This document shows, one piece after another, positions 4,513-5,732 of a stretch of DNA of 5,732 nucleotides. The notes under the pieces are model-generated. The model was not told the DNA's origin. It searched no databases and worked only from the letters and a program-made list of their open reading frames with translations. The DNA is taken from positions 1 to 5,732 of the forward strand of contig CAKQMM010000086.1 of assembly GCA_934254755.1 (NCBI GenBank), given 5' to 3'. How positions within the stretch are numbered: position 1 is the first letter of the stretch; the number at the start of each line of letters is the position of its first letter. Origin of the DNA: an uncultured Clostridia bacterium. Lineage in GTDB: Bacteria; Bacillota; Clostridia; Christensenellales; Borkfalkiaceae. The translations under genes were made by a program, and so were the position numbers.

Positions 4513-5732
4513 ATGACGAAAAAATTTAAGTTGGTCGTCGCATCGCTTCTGGCAGCCGTAACGTGCGCAAGTTTAACCGCTTGCGGCGGCGGTGGCAGCG
4601 AAAAAGAAGATCCCACCAAAACCTACGTTGACGTAGGCGTTTTCAATGCGGGTCTCGGGACGACTTATTTTGACGAAATGAAGAAAGACTTCGAGGCGTA
4701 TTACGCTAACGAAAGTTTTGAAGAAGGTAAGACGGGCGTCGTTTTACGCGCGACGAAGAAGAACACCGAGTTTAACCCCGCGCAGCTTCTTACTTCTATG
4801 AAAGACTATCAGCCGGTGCTGTATCTTCTCAATACCGGCGACTACGAAGCGTTCACTTCCGCCGAACTTTTCACGGACGTGACCGACGTCATGACCGAGA
4901 AATATCTTGACGAGAACGGCGAAATCGCAAAAGATACCGGCAAAACCGCAACGCAGTCCATCGAGGACACCATGCTCGACGGCTATTCAGACGTGTTCAA
5001 AAAAGCCGACGGTAAATATTACGCCGTGCCGTTTATGCTTTCCGTCCCGGGCATCATCTACGACGCCGACCTTTTTGACGAACAAAAACTGTTTATGACC
5101 AAAGCGGGAACCATCGGCGCGAATGCGGCGGATATCGCTGCGGGCAATTGTTCTACGGGTCCCGACGGCAAATACGGTACCGAAGACGACGGGCTTCCCA
5201 ACACCTGGAGCGACTTCCTTACCCTTTTAGCGGGCATAAGAGATAAAGGTCTTATTCCTTTTACGTGGGCGGAATCTCCCAGCACCTATCAGATTTCAAG
5301 ATTGTTCAACGTAATTTGGGCAAACTATGAAGGTTACGACGATTATATGCTCAACTATTCGTTAAACGGCTCCGATCCCGCAATCGGCGACGTTACCGAA
5401 AACGACTATCTTAAACTTTTAAATCAGGAAGGCAGAAAAGCCGCTATCAAAGCGTTTTACGATATCACTTCCAATACCGACAACTATTCTACTAAAGCCG
5501 TTCCTTCGGGCGGAAACACCCACACAACCGCTCAGCGCGAATTTATTCAGAGCAAGCGTTACGGCAAAAGAATAGCTATGTTCGTTGAAAACAGTTACTG
5601 GGAACAAGAATCCCGCGACGTTTTCAACGGCGAACCCCAGCAGGATATCAACGGCTACGGCAAAAGAAACTTCAAGTATATGACTATCCCCGACTTTACG
5701 GGAGTTGACGGAGTTGCCGATCAGGAAAACAC
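4513..5732 (+). CDS. Carbohydrate ABC transporter substrate-binding lipoprotein (3' truncated by window edge)
   Basis: The frame is open from ATG 4513 to the window end, giving 406 codons with no stop, so the C-terminus is missing. The N-terminus is a lipoprotein signal: basic MTKKFK, a hydrophobic stretch, then lipobox L21-T22-A23-C24 and a Gly/Ser linker (GGGGSEKED). The protein is thus exported and lipid-anchored on the outer face of the membrane. The segment KADGKYYAVPFMLSVPGIIYD (164-184) followed by ADLFDE is the hinge-region signature of sugar-binding proteins of CUT1-type ABC importers ('DGK.Y..P....... .YN..LF'). TWSDFLTLLAGIRDKGLIPF (231-250) follows as usual. An Asp/Gly loop GPDGKYGTEDDGLP (216-229) looks like an inserted metal-binding-type loop. 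The strong AGGAGG decides the start. Permease genes are expected downstream. The ligand is not readable from sequence; an oligosaccharide containing rhamnose is inferred from the nearby GH78 enzyme. Confidence 0.93.
   Translation, partial: MTKKFKLVVASLLAAVTCASLTACGGGGSEKEDPTKTYVDVGVFNAGLGTTYFDEMKKDFEAYYANESFEEGKTGVVLRATKKNTEFNPAQLLTSMKDYQPVLYLLNTGDYEAFTSAELFTDVTDVMTEKYLDENGEIAKDTGKTATQSIEDTMLDGYSDVFKKADGKYYAVPFMLSVPGIIYDADLFDEQKLFMTKAGTIGANAADIAAGNCSTGPDGKYGTEDDGLPNTWSDFLTLLAGIRDKGLIPFTWAESPSTYQISRLFNVIWANYEGYDDYMLNYSLNGSDPAIGDVTENDYLKLLNQEGRKAAIKAFYDITSNTDNYSTKAVPSGGNTHTTAQREFIQSKRYGKRIAMFVENSYWEQESRDVFNGEPQQDINGYGKRNFKYMTIPDFTGVDGVADQEN

Noticed and set aside
5058..5607. Minus-strand frames of 62-75 codons inside the lipoprotein gene
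   Set aside because: They are antisense to a convincing substrate-binding protein and resemble no known family.

Overview
The window looks like chromosomal DNA of a low-to-medium-GC anaerobic Bacillota, probably a gut clostridial relative. The reasons are AGGAG/AGGAGG ribosome sites in an A-rich context, TTGACA/TATAAT-type promoters, AAA/GAA/TTT-rich codons mixed with GCG/GGC/GAC, a Gram-positive-style sugar-binding lipoprotein and a cytoplasmic family-78 glycosidase. This placement is an inference from style, not from a marker gene.

Layout. (1) 1-376: the 3' end of a + strand gene resembling the C-terminal part of an FtsK/SpoIIIE-type ATPase, with an atypical Walker B region. (2) 463-756: a 97-residue hypothetical protein with a strong ribosome site and a DUF4177-like C-terminal pattern. 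A 9-bp hairpin separates it from the ATPase-like gene. (3) 757-1125: no gene. Three successive hairpins, each with a 7-nt loop, insulate the left block. A 15-bp tandem duplication and weak promoter candidates for the next gene follow. (4) 1126-3264: a complete cytoplasmic alpha-L-rhamnosidase (GH78). (5) 3295-4116, minus strand and convergent: an AraC-family regulator whose good promoter sits so close to the ATG that the mRNA is predicted to be leaderless. (6) 4117-4512: a divergent control region with inverted repeats, two + strand promoter candidates and a long leader that can fold into several hairpins. (7) 4513-end: the first 406 codons of a sugar ABC-transporter substrate-binding lipoprotein, cut by the window edge.

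Working together. The three right-hand genes read as part of a glycan-utilisation locus. The lipoprotein would capture an oligosaccharide outside the cell, and permeases (expected downstream, outside the window) would import it. The unsecreted GH78 enzyme would release terminal alpha-L-rhamnose inside the cell, and the AraC regulator, with a sugar-sensing cupin, would control expression. Binding of a rhamnoside by the lipoprotein is inferred from position only. I see no CRISPR array, RNA gene, insertion sequence or transposase, and nothing that amounts to a clearly new system. The least ordinary parts are the AraC/lipoprotein control region and the degenerate ATPase fragment.
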